DNA of 64,000 nt from Welwitschia mirabilis (lineage: Eukaryota; Gnetophyta; Gnetopsida; Welwitschiales). Made by a program: the position numbers and the translations under genes. Every line of letters begins with the position of its first letter. The stretch's first letter is position 1. Of the stretch, positions 23,469 through 37,400 are shown in pieces. The DNA lies in the NCBI GenBank assembly GCA_051453625.1, contig JBOZIK010000001.1, positions 265,412,576-265,476,575 of the forward strand, in the 5' to 3' direction. The notes under the pieces are model-generated. The model saw only the letters and a program-made list of their open reading frames with translations, did not search any database and was not told where the DNA came from.

Positions 23469-24949
23469 CTACAAAAAGAGGATCACATCATCACAAGTGG
23501 ATGTTAAATTCAATCAAGTAAAAATCCAGTAAACATCTGCGGTATGCACAGAATATTTTATAACCACAGGTCTGTCAATGAATGCCTAAGCTTCTATTTG
23601 TCTACATGGCTTATGTTGCAGTGAGCACAGTCTCCATGTATTTAGAACTGATATAATTGTTAAAGAATAGTGTTTGGAAGAATTTGTTGCCCTGCATTCT
23701 CCAAGTACGTAAATCAAATACAGCTACATGATGGCATGTTTCTGAATTCTAAAAATTAGCAAGGTGGCCTTAAATAAACCTTCATCTCTTTGATGAATAC
23801 TTGGTGTCGATATGACATGGTTTCTGCCTTCTGATTACCTTCTGATATGGTTACTGAGATTTGCCAATTTCCTGATAGTAGTTTGGAGTCACTGCAGCAG
23901 AACTACTACTACTTCAGTATAGTTACTCCCAGTACTGCACTGGATAAAAGTAGTGCAGGAGAACTCCTCCGGTATGGTTACTCCCAGTACTGTTATCCGA
24001 ATTTGTCCGAACGTTTTTACTTTGGCAGACTTTTATTACTACTATGTTAGAAGATTTGCTTCTGATTTATTCCTTTTTCCTTTATATCAACAACTGCGGG
24101 TTTGTTTTCCCTTTACCAATAGTGGCTTTGTCTTTTAAACCTAATACCATATGTGGAGGCTATATCTAATCTTATTATATAAGAACTTTTCTGATCTTAC
24201 TATATGGGAAACTTTCAATCTACTTGGTGCTTAATAGTGCTCATAAACCAACTGATAATTTTCTATGGTTGACAAAAAAAATAATGCTTTGGGGGTATTT
24301 GATTGGGAAGTTTTGAAGCTGGTTCACTGCAGACGAAGTTATTTTGAAATGTGCTTTAGGAACCCCAAATTTTGCAATGGAAAATGATTCACGCCCTTCA
24401 TATTTTCACTGTTTCATTTTATCTCCAAGTTCTTAAATATTGATGGTCTCATTAGATCTCTAACTTGAATACTTCAGGCAATCATCGTAAAAACTGTATA
24501 GTCATTTCATGCACCCGTATCTGATGTTTGAAGCTTCGCTATGGCCTGCAAAGCTTTTTCATTTATTTCCCATATTTTAGGTTTGAAAAGCCACAACCAG
24601 GTTTCAGAATAAAGAAACTTGGTAGTTGATTCGTCCACAAATCAATATCCATTGCCATCTGCTAGTAGAACAAAACATGCTTTCTAGTAAATGTGATCAT
24701 CAGAGTACATTTCCATAGTTTGTAAGAATTCGATGTGAACAGAACTTAATGAAACAGCGCACTCTGGTGTCGCCAACATCCATGACAAGATTCCCCAAAA
24801 TGCATACCAAGTGACCCGATAGATGGAATTACATGCTGGAAGCAAGTCTGAGTCATCCAACATACTGATGACATGCAAACACACGCAAAATGATGAGATG
24901 ATGCAGAGCCCCATTACAACATTAATCACCGTTCATCATCTTTTAATTC
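23469..24949. other. Single-copy AT-rich stretch, no gene supported
   Basis: Around 23,880-24,000 there is a small imperfect direct repeat ('GTTACTCCCAGTACTG' at about 23,922-23,937 and 23,977-23,992). Open frames of 60-80 codons exist (23,847-24,138 + and 24,684-24,929 -) without recognisable domains. Confidence 0.4.
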
Positions 24950-25033
24950 AAAACATAATCTGCCAGGCCCATTAAGTGATATCATTAATTTGAAACATAA
25001 TCTACCAGGCCCATCAAGTGATATCATTAACAT
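24950..25033. repeat. Two-unit tandem repeat of about 40-43 bases
   Basis: The phrase containing 'CATAATCTGCCAGGCCCATT' and 'AAGTGATATCATTAA' appears twice in a row with about four differences. It overlaps the 3' end of the 58-aa frame; on the minus strand both units carry the same TGA-containing text. Confidence 0.75.
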
Positions 25034-25190
25034 CCGAGTTTTCTTTGTAAGCATTCTCATGTACACCCAAAGGAGCTCTGCCAGATGGATCAAGATTTTT
25101 TGGCCACAGAGCATCCCATTCTACAGCCTCTGCAGTGTTAGATGCTAAGCTAGCCCCTCTACGTACACTCAGCCAAGCAGCATTATGCAT
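25014..25190 (-). CDS. Unrecognised 58-aa open frame with non-random protein text
   Basis: ATG at 25,190 and TGA at 25,016-25,014. Begins MHNAAWLSVRRGASLASNTA, then EAVEWDALWPKNLDPSGRAP, then LGVHENAYKENSDVNDIT. The base composition is more GC-rich than the surroundings. The text (WDALWPKNLDPSGRAPLGVHE) looks like a real protein or exon rather than chance, with a basic, Ser/Ala-rich start that could be an organelle-targeting peptide. I cannot name the family. Its last codons run into a two-unit tandem repeat (24,950-25,033), which may mark a 3' end that has been altered. It may be one exon of a larger gene. Confidence 0.4.
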   Translation of the reverse strand: MHNAAWLSVRRGASLASNTAEAVEWDALWPKNLDPSGRAPLGVHENAYKENSDVNDIT

Positions 25191-26982
25191 AGAAAACAGT
25201 CATGCAAATGGTTCGTTGGGGGATTTGCACTAATGGTAAGGGGAGAAAGGAGACTTGCCATGAGGAAAATATCATTCAAATACCATTCTGCAGTAGTATC
25301 CTTTCTTGGCTGTGGGCATATTCTCAGGATAAATGTATTTTGCATGAGACATCATTGTGCGAGTAACCTGCAATGTTTGGCATTGCATTCGACAAGAATA
25401 TGTTAATAGCTAGGCCTGCTACCGAGAGGTATTCAAACCATTTAGCATTGTAACGAATATAGAGCAGAAAACATCTACACGCCCAAAGAAACATATATAA
25501 TTTTTGTCGTTACAGGAATGCAGCATGAGCTCAGCAATAAAACAAGAGTTTGGTGCTAAAGACAAGTAGCATGAAACTCATACAAGCTTTTAGCGTGTGC
25601 TTTTCAATCCAGTGTAACCGATCCCGTCGCTAAATTGCTCATCCTATTGATATAGGATATGCTGAAACGTAAAAGAAAATATTAAGGGTCTGATATTAAT
25701 CTTTCTCTAGAATTTTAATTTGCGTAGCATTCTTATATGCTTTTGTTTCCTGTTTTCCATTTTTCTTTACACAGAGTCAATAGGCTTATATTTGATCTTT
25801 CTGCTACTTCGTTGTGTCTCGTTTACCTTCTAATACATTTTTTTCTCGTTTGTCAAATAGAGACACGGAAGATTTTGCAGTCTAAGAGGTGAAAGGCAAT
25901 AGGAAGAAGGGAGTTACATAGGAAAGTTAATAAGTTCTTTCCTTTCCTAACTTATGCAATTAGCTGTTCTAACAAACTGGTATTACCCGAGATCAGTTTT
26001 TAGTGAAAACTTGGGGAAAAGCGGTTTGAAGAACAGTGTTATGTCTATGTATGGGAAAGTTAAAAGGGGAACAACAATTGTATTAATATGTTCAAAAGTA
26101 TGTCTTTTATGAATGAGAGAAATCAAGAGAAATGAAGAGCAGGTAAAGGATTATGATAGGATGTGTGCCGTGAAATAGGCAGTCCCAAATGTAGGTTAAC
26201 ATTCATTCTACTCTTAATACACTGCTAGACCTCAGTCATATCTACTTTATAAAGAAAAACAATTAGACTGTCGAATGCTGTCATCATAATATAATGTCTC
26301 TCTTTTATATTTTACTTGTATTTCCTAATTGTTCTGCAAAAATCAATTTACCAATGCCAATCGATTCTTGCAAATATTTCTTTTAACCCAACAATTTGGG
26401 TGGCCATTTTCGTCATCTGCTTTCTTTGTTCTTCCCATGTATGAAAGTTTACTTGATTTTTTGCTTTTCATTAAAAGATTCTGATTCTCAAATATTTTTG
26501 ACTCCTTTTCATGCTACCTCCACTGCCTATGTTGGAGGCAGTATAGCATACATTGTAGTTACGGCTCTTCTTTGATTACTAGGTTGACAGGTGCATTTTT
26601 GGCGAACTTTTACAATGACTTTTGTGCCTTTCATTGTCAGCTGTTTGCTTGAAGCTGTGTTTCTACCTTAGGCATGATTGCTTGAGCATTAGTTTGTGAT
26701 GTTTAGTGACACTAGATTTTTCTTTGTTTCTTTTCTTTTTTCTTTTTTAAAGGAGAAGATGCCATTCAGTCAAATAGATAAATATAGTGATAATGTTTTA
26801 ATTTATTTTCGTTTAACCTTTTAGCATTTTCTTTCTCTGTGTTACAGTAATAAAATCATTACAATAAGAATATTCATATATTTTATTTTGGGGTTGTTGG
26901 ACTCAAAAATGTTAAGGCCATACTTTTCTTAAAAGTACAGCCAAGACAATTGCCAAAATGTATGATTGGATAATGTTAAGGC
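25191..26982. other. Single-copy AT-rich stretch, no gene seen
   Basis: Moderate pyrimidine-rich tracts, no supported coding region. Text near 25,680-25,760 loosely resembles the SUN upstream region (phrases such as 'GCATTCTTA', 'CTTTTGTTTCCT'), which could be an old third trace of that region, but the match is weak. Confidence 0.35.
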
Positions 26983-29900
26983 NNNNNNNNNNNNNNNNNN
27001 NNNNNNNNNNNNNNNNNNNNNNNNNNNNNNNNNNNNNNNNNNNNNNNNNNNNNNNNNNNNNNNNNNNNNNNNNNNNNNNNNNAAGGGAAGTTTAGTAAGG
27101 ACAATGATGGGGAGAAGAGGGAGGGACCTCTCTTATTCTAATTTCTTGTGTTACTCTCCAAAGGGTCAGGACTAAGCCTAAGTGCCTTGATAAATCCTTT
27201 TGTTTAAGAACTTAAAGAAAAAAGAATGATAGTTTTACCTAACGTCCTAAGTTAAGAGCTTTAGAAAAAGAAAAATGGATACCTAAAAGTTTGGAGTAAT
27301 TCCCTGATTAGATGAAGTAATGATCCATGAGCTCTGCACCTAGTCCTTAGGCAAGGTGGTAGCATCTCTCTATTGATGTACCTGCTTGGCAATTTAGGAA
27401 TCCTAATGGGGAAGAAGTGGAACACTTCACATTGCCCTCTACTTTGAAATAGAATCCATTCTCCTTATGAAAGGATCTCTAGTAGCCTAAAGAAGGAGCC
27501 TTTCATGATTTCTATTGTAATTCTTTAGAATGTAGTGTGTTTTTCTCTTTATCATATGTAAAAGAGGCAATATCAGCCCTCTGGTTTTGTTCAAGCTTAT
27601 GCAGAAGGGGTTCCCATCCTATTGCCTACACTTTCTCCCATAGAGCAAGACACCCTTCAAAGAGGCATAGATCAGAAGGCTCAATTGTTGGCATGGCTTC
27701 CATTATAACTCTAGTTTGGAAGTGAAGGTACATGATCCTCCTTACTATATTTATAGGGAAGGGTAAGGGATGTTATTAAAAATCAGATCATTTCTAATCT
27801 ATCAAATTTTTCAAAATATTGGATGGATCCCATCCAATAAATGCATATCAGGGGCATTATAGGTATGATAATACTTCTTCATGATGGAGATTAATTTTTT
27901 GCTCCAAAAGAGGTGATGAAATAAATGCTATGATATTTTTAGATTGGACTGGCAGATGGAATAGTTTGTATCCACTTGGAATTCACTTTTGAGTAATTAG
28001 TCTCTAGTTAGAATTCTCTAGTGATCTTTTAACCAGTAAAAGACCTTAATTTTTTTTAGAATTTGTCCCTTCTAATACTTCTTTTATGTGTCATCTTTTC
28101 TATACTTCTTTAGAAGGATTTTCTTAGTTAACTCAAATTGATAGATGTTTAAGTCAATGACTTGTTGTTAAGTTTTATTGAGGTTTTTCCTTAGGTAAGA
28201 TTCCCCATAATCAATGGTCTAATCCCTCTATTTGTAATTGATTAAATCACATCAAGGTTGACTCCTTTTTGTAGTCTCTTTAAAATTTTATATGCTCCAA
28301 TGAGGATGTAATCTTCTAGTTTCTAGATCCCCTAACCCCCTGATTCTCTTGGATAGATAAAAGTCTCCCATTGGTAGAGATGAATTCANNNNNNNNNNNN
28401 NNNNNNNNNNNNNNNNNNNNNNNNNNNNNNNNNNNNNNNNNNNNNNNNNNNNNNNNNNNNNNNNNNNNNNNNNNNNNNNNNNNNNNNNACCTAGTTCCCA
28501 GGCAAGGCGGTAGCATCTCTCTATTGATGTACCCATTTGGCAATTTAGAAATCCTAATAGGGAAGAAGTGGAACACTTCACATTGCCCTCTACTTTGAAA
28601 CAAAATCCATTCTCCTTATGTAGTGATCTCTAGTAGCCTAAAGAAGGGGTCTTTAGTGATTTCTATTGTACTTCTTCAGAACATGATGTATCTTTCTCTT
28701 CATTATCTGTAAAAGGGGTGATATCAGCCCCTTGGTCTTCTTTAAGCTTATGCAGGAGGGGTTTCCATCCTATCATCTATACTTTCTCCCATAGAGCAAG
28801 GCATCCTTCAAAGAGGCCTAGGTCAGAAGGCTCAATTATTAGCATGGCTCCCATTGTAACTCTGGTTTGAAAGTGAAGGTACACAATCCTCCTTACTATA
28901 TTTATAGAAAAGAGTAAGAGGCATTATTAAAAATTAGATCATATCTAATATACTAAATTTGCCAAAATATCAAATGGATCCAATCTAATAAATGCATATC
29001 AGGGGCATTACAGGTATGATAATACTTTGTCATAATGGATATTAATTTTTTTCTCTAAAAGAGATGATGAAATAAATGTTGTACTATTTCTAGATTAGAC
29101 TAGCAGATGGAACAGTTTTTATCCACTTGGAATCCGCTTTTGAGCAATTGGTCTCTAGTTAGAATTCTCTAGTGATCTTTTAACTAGGAAAAGACCTTAA
29201 TTTTTTCTAGAATCTCTCCCTTCTAATACTTTTTTTTATGTGTCATCTTTTTTATGCTTCTTTAGGAGGATTTGCTTAGTTAAATCATACTAACAAATGT
29301 TTAAGTCAATGAGTTGTTGTCAAGTCTTATTGAGGTGTTGCCTTAGGTAAGATTTCCCATGATAAATGGTCTAATCCTTGTATTTTTAATTTATTAAATC
29401 ACACCAAGGTTAACCTCCTTTTTTCAGTCTCTTTAAAATTTTATATGCTCTCATGAGGATGTAATCTTCTAGTTTCTGGATCCCCCAACCCCCTGATTCT
29501 CTTAAATAGGTAATAGTCTCCCATTGGCAGAGATGAATTCAATGGTAATTCTTTTCTCTTAACTAAATAAAATCTTTTAAAATCCTATTGATTTTTAAGA
29601 TGATATTGCTCAAGGGTGGTGATAACGGAGGCTATGTAATAAAAAGAGAATATTAAGAAAGAGTTTGTAAGAATGATTTTAACTTTGGATGAGAGAAATT
29701 TGTTTTACAATGAGTTGCATCACTTTGGGNNNNNNNNNNNNNNNNNNNNNNNNNNNNNNNNNNNNNNNNNNNNNNNNNNNNNNNNNNNNNNNNNNNNNNN
29801 NNNNNNNNNNNNNNNNNNNNNNNNNNNNNTGTAAGAATGATTTTAACTTTGGATGAGAGAAATTTGTTTTACAATGAGTTGAATCACTTTGGGATGGATT

Positions 29901-30099
29901 CCAAAATGTAATTCCATGTATTGATCTTATGCTAAATTTGAAGAGGAATACCCAAGTAGATATCCCATAGGTCTCTTAACTTTGCACTCAAGATTCAGGT
30001 GATTTCACCCCCTTTGATACTTTTTCTATCTAAAGTATGGATTCTTAATTTATTCTAATTAGTGTATAGCCCTGTTTCCACTACAAAGATGTTTATAAC

Positions 30100-31300
30100 A
30101 TTTTTATTACTTTTTCTTGCTCATATGACACCCTGGTCATAATGATGGTATCATCTGCATAGTGATTATCAAGAAAAGTTTGGCCTTTAATTTTAATTCC
30201 TGTAACTCCATTCGTGCTTAGAAAAACCTGTAACACATTNNNNNNNNNNNNNNNNNNNNNNNNNNNNNNNNNNNNNNNNNNNNNNNNNNNNNNNNNNNNN
30301 NNNNNNNNNNNNNNNNNNNNNNNNNNNNNNNNNNNNNNNGTCTCTTAACTTTTTACTTAAGATTCATGTTATTTTATCCCCTTTAATATTTGTTCGTCCT
30401 AAAGTGTGGATTCTTAATTTATTCTAATTAGTGTATAGCCCTGTTTCCACTACAAAGACGTTTGTAACATTTTTTATTACTTTTTCTTGCTAACATGATA
30501 CCCTGGTTATAATGATGGTATCATCTTCATAGTGATTATTAAGAAAAGTTTGGCCTTTAATTCTAATTCCTATAACTCCATTCCTTTTTAGAAAAACCTA
30601 TAACACATTCATCACAAAAAGAAAAAGGTATAAGAATAGGGGGTCCCCTTGTCTCAACCCTCTACCTACTAAGAAAAAATTTGATTTATGGTTATTGACC
30701 TCCACACTGAATTCGGAGGAATCCTGTATGTTTAGCCAAAGATTAATAATATCTTGAGAAAATCCTATTTTTCTAAGAATACATCCTAATGCTTATTAAC
30801 AAACTAAATCGTAAGCTTTAGTAATATTCAATTTAGAAATAAGGAGATAAAATTTGTATTTTTTAATAGAGTAAATGATTTTATGAGTCAAAAGGATTTG
30901 GTCTTAGATGTACCTAGATCAGATGAAGTCGGCTTGGTTTTCTAAAATCACACTAGGAAGAAAGGAGGATACAACCAATTATGATTTTTTGCAAAAATCT
31001 TGTAAATAACATTATAAACACCTAAAGCTCTAAAATCCTTTCATCTGCTAACATCCTTTTTTTGGGTATAGGTACCACCCTAGTTCTGTTTATTTCCTTG
31101 GGAATCTACCTATTATGAAAGGCTTTTTGCATTACATTATAAAGGTTATCTCCTAAAATGAAAAAGTAGAATTTTAAAAGTTTGATTAGCCAGCCATCAG
31201 GGCTAGGGGCTTAGTTATTCTTTATAGATCTAATAGTAGATAAGATATCTTCTTTACTTAGATCTTTAGTTAACATATAGTTATCTTCACTCAAGATTTT
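30100..31300 (-). pseudogene. LINE copy B reverse transcriptase, YADD still readable
   Basis: The + strand at 30,147-30,161 encodes YADDT on the minus strand, the catalytic Asp pair of the polymerase. The duplicated version after the gap (30,517-30,531) reads YEDDT, one base different. Further right, 'GAT' text at about 31,190-31,215 corresponds to the PG.DG block, and about 31,055-31,090 to the PK block. Stops lie in between, so no full protein is made. Confidence 0.75.
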
Positions 31301-31767
31301 CTTATTTTTTATAATTAAGTAGGAGAAGATACCATTCGATTCCCAAATTCTCTTAATATAGGCCTTTAATTCCTTAACTATGTCCTCTTTATTTTCTATG
31401 ATTTGACCTTTTATGGATAGTCTTTTGATCCTATTATCTGATCTATGTTGGTTGACTACTGAAAGAAGAATCTAGTATGTTGATCATCCTCTTTTAGCCA
31501 TTTGATCCTTGAGCATTCTCTCTAGTAGTGTTCTTCATCAGCATTTATTTCTTAGAGATTCATTAGGCACTAATATTCTTTATTCTATAGACTGTCTTAG
31601 TTACCTTTATCCTTCTACTCAGTTTGGATTCTTTTAATTTCCTCCTTAAGTTTAGTTTTTTATTAAAATCTCTCTTTATCTTTTCTTCTCCAATATTTTA
31701 TGTGAGCGTCTAGGGTATTGAGACTCCTATACAGGAATGTGATGGATTGAGTCCTATTATACTGTTT

Positions 31768-32500
31768 TCATATTTTTTCTAGTAGCACTCTAGTTTCTAT
31801 CTGGTTAATCCAATACTGTTTCATATGGAATAGAATTTCCTGGGACAAAATTGCTTCCACTCTAAGTTTGATAGGATGGTGGTCTGAAGCAGTCCTGTTT
31901 AGACCATAGGCTTTAAATAAAAGTTTAGATAGATTCTTTCCACCTAGAACTCTATTAATCTTGGACATTATTAGGTTTTTATCTNNNNNNNNNNNNNNNN
32001 NNNNNNNNNGATGTCTGTGAGGGAGTGTCTTGCCAAAAAATGTTTTAGTATTGAGGCACTTTCGGAATTTCAATTATCACCTCTTGATTTTTTCCACTGA
32101 TGAAGACATTGATTGAAGTCACTCATGATGAGCCATTTGGATTTATCTACTACTATCCTCTAAGCTTCTTTCAAGATAAAGTCTTTATCTTAATTATGTT
32201 GGGGACTATAAAGGTTTATTACAATCCAGCCTTCTTTTTTAAAAGGAATTGTAATGTGGTTCTTGCTACTGTGAATCAAATCTAACTCTATTTTAGTGGA
32301 AATCATAAGATCACTAGAGTTTCCTTGGGCTGCAATAGTGAAGGAAGTCCATTACTATTCTAAGTTCATTTTTCTCATATCATTTTTTATCTTCATTTCC
32401 TGTAAGCAAACTAAATCAATATTATAATAACTGATCATATTTCAAAGGGCTTTTTTCTTATAAGAGAACCCTAATCCCCTGCAATTCCATGTAATACAAT
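31768..32500 (-). pseudogene. LINE copy B endonuclease domain
   Basis: Keeps NLIMSKINRVLGGKNLSKLL, then FKAYGLNRTASDHHPIKLRV, where the Ser-Asp-His catalytic triplet that copy A has lost is intact. The start region (VCLQETK, WNW) near 32,390-32,490 is still partly readable. Contains a 25-N gap at 31985-32009. A second version of the 32,160-32,556 part follows the next gap. Confidence 0.75.
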
Positions 32501-34400
32501 TCATTAGGGGTGTTTTTTCTCCTTTCTGGGTGCTTAAGGTATCTTCAATGGTGGCTNNNNNNNNNNNNNNNNNNNNNNNNNNNNNNNNNNNNNNNNNNNN
32601 NNNNNNNNNNNNNNNNNNNNNNNNNNNNNNNNNNNNNNNNNNNNNNNNNNNNNNNNGAGATTATTTCAAGATAAAGTATTTATCTTAATTATTTTGAGGA
32701 CTATAAAGATTTATGATAATCTGATCTTCTTTTTTAAAGGGAATTGTAATGTGGTTCTTGCTACTGTGAATCAAATCTGCCTCTATTTTAGTGAAAATCA
32801 TAAGATTACCAGAGTTGCCTTAGGCTGTAATAGTGAAGGAAGTCCATTACTACTCTAAATTTATTTTTCTCATATCATTTTTTATCTTTGTTTCCTATAA
32901 GCAAATCAAATCAACATTATAATAACTAATCATATTTCATAGGGTCTTTTTCTTATAGGAGAACCCTAAGCCCCTGCAATTCTATGTAAAATAATTCATT
33001 AGGGGTGTTTTTGCTTCTTTTTGGGTGCTTAACCTTTTCTTAAGGTATCTTCAATGGTGGCTTAGGAACTATTTGCAATGTTCTCTCTTATTTCTCATTC
33101 TCGGAGAGTTCTATTGCTAGGCTTATCCTTCGTTTGAATTTCCAGTTTATTAGGTTCATCATCATTTAGAGGTTGTTAGGTGTCATTCTCTTATACAAGA
33201 GGTTAAAAGGGGTTATGCTTGGTTTCTAATGCATCCTTTTTATTACTATCTTAGTTTCTTTGGAAAAAAGAGTAGTACTTTGTTTAGTTTATTCCTTTCT
33301 TTATTTATGTTAGCATATGTTCTAATTGTAACCAATTTTCCCACAAAAAGTATAGGTTTTCTTTGGCTTTTCTTCAATATCAATTAATCGTTTTCTACAT
33401 TTTTCTCTAAGATGATCTAATGTGAACATTTTTTTCTAGGAGGAGCACATCTTCCAGAGAGATATCTTGATTTTTCATAGGTTGTGCAAGGGACCGGAAG
33501 ATTCTCATAAGTGATGTCAAGTTCAGAAATACCTCATTTAGATCTCAACTTTATGAATTGGATCTCCTTGGTATCCTCTAAGATGATTTAAATAGAAAAT
33601 CTATTCAATACTAATCTTGCTTATTTAATAGTAATTCTATCGAGTTTGATAAGTTTACTAAACTAAGCTACCATTTTTCTTAATAAGTCTTCATTCTAAA
33701 ACTCCAATGGAACTTGTGGATGCAGATCCAGATCAAAAGTATCTTAAATAGATTTGGGTTTGATTGTGCCCTCAATGTTCATTTGACTAGGGAAAGGCCA
33801 TGAACCCTAAAAAACCAAGGTCTTCTTATGATTATTTCATCCTGATCTCATTTGTTATCTAGTTTAAATAACAACAATTCTTCTGGCATTGTAATAACAT
33901 CAACTTTGCTGACTCTTATCTATTTAGTAGTAACCCATTCATAGATCCAATCCAGCCTTGGTCTAAGACCTGAGGAGACAAACTTTTTGATTAGACTCTA
34001 TTTGAGTTTCTTCTCAATCTCACTATAGGAATCTTTATTGATGTCCAATATAAGGGATTTCTCTTTTCTAAAGAACTAAGTTTTTTTCAGATTAGGGCTA
34101 AACCCCTTGAAAAAAACCCTAAAACTAGATTAGAACTACTAAACAAAAAAAATACCATAACTTACTCGTAGAATGACTGTCTGACAACTAAAATTACCCC
34201 CACATTCCATGACTAGGGACCAAAACTACCCTCACCAATCTACAACCTTCTAAGCATTACTTCCTCCTGCACTCCAGATTTGCCAAAGCCTAATAAAGCT
34301 TTAAAACCCTAGCAGAGCTCCTCTCCTTCTTCTTCTACGTGTTATAAAACAGAATCATGAATTACTATTGATCTAAATACCACTTAAACATTTTTCTAGT

Positions 34401-37400
34401 GGGAAAATCATTATTATGTTTTTTTAGATAGTTATATTAGCATATTATATACTTATTAATTTTTTAAAGAATTAAATTCATGACCATAAAATCATAGGAG
34501 CATTGCTCTATCATTAGGATATCTCTACAAAGATATATTTGGGAAAATTAAAAGATGTTTGTATAAATTAGTAATGGTAATGCATATTATATAAGACATT
34601 TATACTATCAAATAGCCCTTTGAGAAGCCATTATCTTAGAAAAATTAAACATTTCATCTATGAAAGATTTCAAGAAATTTTGAAAATGGTCAAGTTATAG
34701 TGATATTTAGATTATTTTTTAGACATAAAACCTAATATTAAAAATAATANNNNNNNNNNNNNNNNNNNNNNNNNNNNNNNNNNNNNNNNNNNNNNNNNNN
34801 NNNNNNNNNNNNNNNNNNNNNNNNNNNNNNNNNNNNNNNNNNNNNNNNNAGAAATTTTGAAAATGGTCAAGTTATAGTGATATTTAGATTATTTTTTAGA
34901 CATAAAACCTAATATTAAAAATAATATAAATCAATTTAAAAATATACTTATTAAGATTTTCTCTCTTAATTCAAATTGTTTTTTCTAATGAAACTATATT
35001 TTTAGTCTTGGTATTAAGTTTATTTGATTCTTCACATAAGAAAATTACTAGAAATTTTAATTTCTAACAAGATGATAGTCTAACTAGGGGAACACTTCTT
35101 CTTAGTTTAGGAAGTTGTGGTTTTAAACCTTTGAATGACTTGAGTGATATGTTAAAAGGTCCTAAGCTAGGAAATTGTAATGATTATACTTCTGAGGAGG
35201 ACATAAGGTCTTTAAAAATCTCAAGTGTGAATGCCCCATCAAGAAATTAAATATAATACTATCCATAATTCAAATATGAAGAGTTATTTGATACAAGTAT
35301 TTAGCCTTTCTCTTGAGCTAGAGTTTGTTTTTTTATTGGTGGAAGAATAGCACAAGAACTTCAAATTTAACAACCTTTAGAATGTAGTGTAAATTACTTA
35401 TTTCATAACATTAAAAATTATGACTACATTGTAATAAGATTTCTATTTAGTTCCTTATTACTAAGCTAACACCCATGTAATACACTAATAAGTAAATACT
35501 TGTGGTTGAAATACTATCATGGAACATTTGAATTCACGGAGTATGTGAAGCTTTTTTTCAATTACTAATGATACAATGAATTGGATCTTTGTTAAAACCT
35601 TTTTTAATATATTTTTCTAACCTTCTCAAAATAATGATAGCATTGTTGCACATCTTAATATTGATAGTGTAATGAGAAAGAAACATCTATTTCTCACTAC
35701 TTATCTAGGCCTACAATACTACTAAGTTATAGGTTATCTAACATATTTTTCAAAGTTATAAAATGGTTTTGATAAGGGAGGTTACTACTTTTCTTTAATG
35801 ATTAATTACTAAATCTTAGCAAGTAAGAAGTTAAGTAATTGAATAGATATGATTATGCTTATGACTAGACATAATAGCTTTTTTCTTTTTAATAACTAAA
35901 ATTAAGATTTCAGAAAAACACCTTTGCTAACATTTTTATTTAAACTTAAAGGGGTAAATCAATAGCTAATTAGTAAAAATGCAAAGTTTAAAGGGTAAAT
36001 TTAAGTTGGCCATTAATACATGTAAAAAATTTAACATGGAAAATCCTTCTCTTTCCATTATAAGAAATAGCAAATGTTTGTAACATTTTGATCAAAGCAA
36101 AAGTTAAACCTTCTTATGGAAATTAATACTTTTAGTGGTTGTATCTCCCTCTTAGGATAGCATCCACCACAATTGCCAATAGGAATGATTTAATTGTACA
36201 CAATGCCTTAGAGCATGCTAATCACTAATGAGAATGATATAAATTCATTCAAAAGTTTGAACACATGGTCTTCTAAATGAATGATAAGTGTTATGTTAAT
36301 TAAACTACTATTTCATTGATACATCGAAAATTTGTAACATTTTATTAACCTAAATAAAAATTAAACCTTACTTAAAAACATCTTACTACATAATTTAAGT
36401 ACTTTTTAACATGTAAACTAAAATTTTTCTATGAAATGCACTCTTATAAAAACCAAAGAAAAAGAATAGAGTTTGGTGAACATGGCTGCAATTGAACCAG
36501 TAAAAGATACTTCTAAATCTAGTATTTTGCAAAAACATGCAGGAAAACCAGAGCTATGCAATTAAAAAAATGTAAAAATGCTGTGAAATCATTTTCTTGA
36601 TATATATTTTCTATTCTTTCCCTATTATTAATATTTGCTTTTTATTTTTTTATTACTAATTATTCTGATTTGGCCTTCAGCTAAGGTTTGTATGGTTTCA
36701 GATCACATGTTTATTTCGAAAATCCACTAAAAACATACAACTTGATGGAAGATCATTGCAGCTTTTGTTTTGTTCTACATGTTTCTCTTCATTCCAGCAT
36801 TTTCTTTTAGAAGCAAAATTATGAACAGGTGCTTGCAAAAGATTTCAGCTTTGTTTGTTTTTTCTATTTTCTTCTTTCTAGCATTTTTTTCCATAAAAGT
36901 GAAATTATTTTAAGTGCTTGCAAAAGAAGTTGGCTTTGTTTGTTCTTCCTGGAAAATGTGAATCTTTGCTAAAGAAAGAACTTTATTAGGCATTTGAAAT
37001 CATGAAATTTATGATTTTGGTAGGCGTACAATGGAAAAAGGAGATGAAGAGAGTATCATGCTTGATCGAAGTAATGTTCGCATATTCATAAGCAAACCAA
37101 ATAAGTAACCAAAGGAGTAAAACACTAAGATTAATGGTGTACTATTTGTATATATGTCCTTATAGAGTATTTTTTGTTCCACACATTGATGTCATAAGAA
37201 ACCACTTTCAATGTTCATCAAATTTCAGTTTCTAATATTTATGTTTCTTTGGAATTTACTTTGCATAGCATTCTTACGTTCTTTTATGTTTTACTCATGT
37301 TTCCTACTTTTTCATTTCTTTTCTTTCTATTAACAATGTCTTCACCCAAAGAAGAAACTTTCCCCTTTTGAACGCAAGCATACAGAGAAAGTTACCTGAT

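Larger units (their letters stand above)
27083..34400 (-). mobile_element. L1-type LINE, copy B
   Basis: Same element as in copy A. On the minus strand: remnants of ORF1 with zinc-knuckle text around 33,300-33,500, endonuclease (31,768-32,500, with NLIMSKINRVL and SDHHPIKLR), and reverse transcriptase. Gap-flanking duplications make several parts appear twice: 27,340-28,388 / 28,489-29,540, 29,660-29,729 / 29,830-29,895, 29,970-30,239 / 30,340-30,620, and 32,160-32,556 / 32,665-33,060. ORF1 has lost its start codon: the ATG of copy A corresponds to a changed triplet near 34,090. Dead element. Confidence 0.8.
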
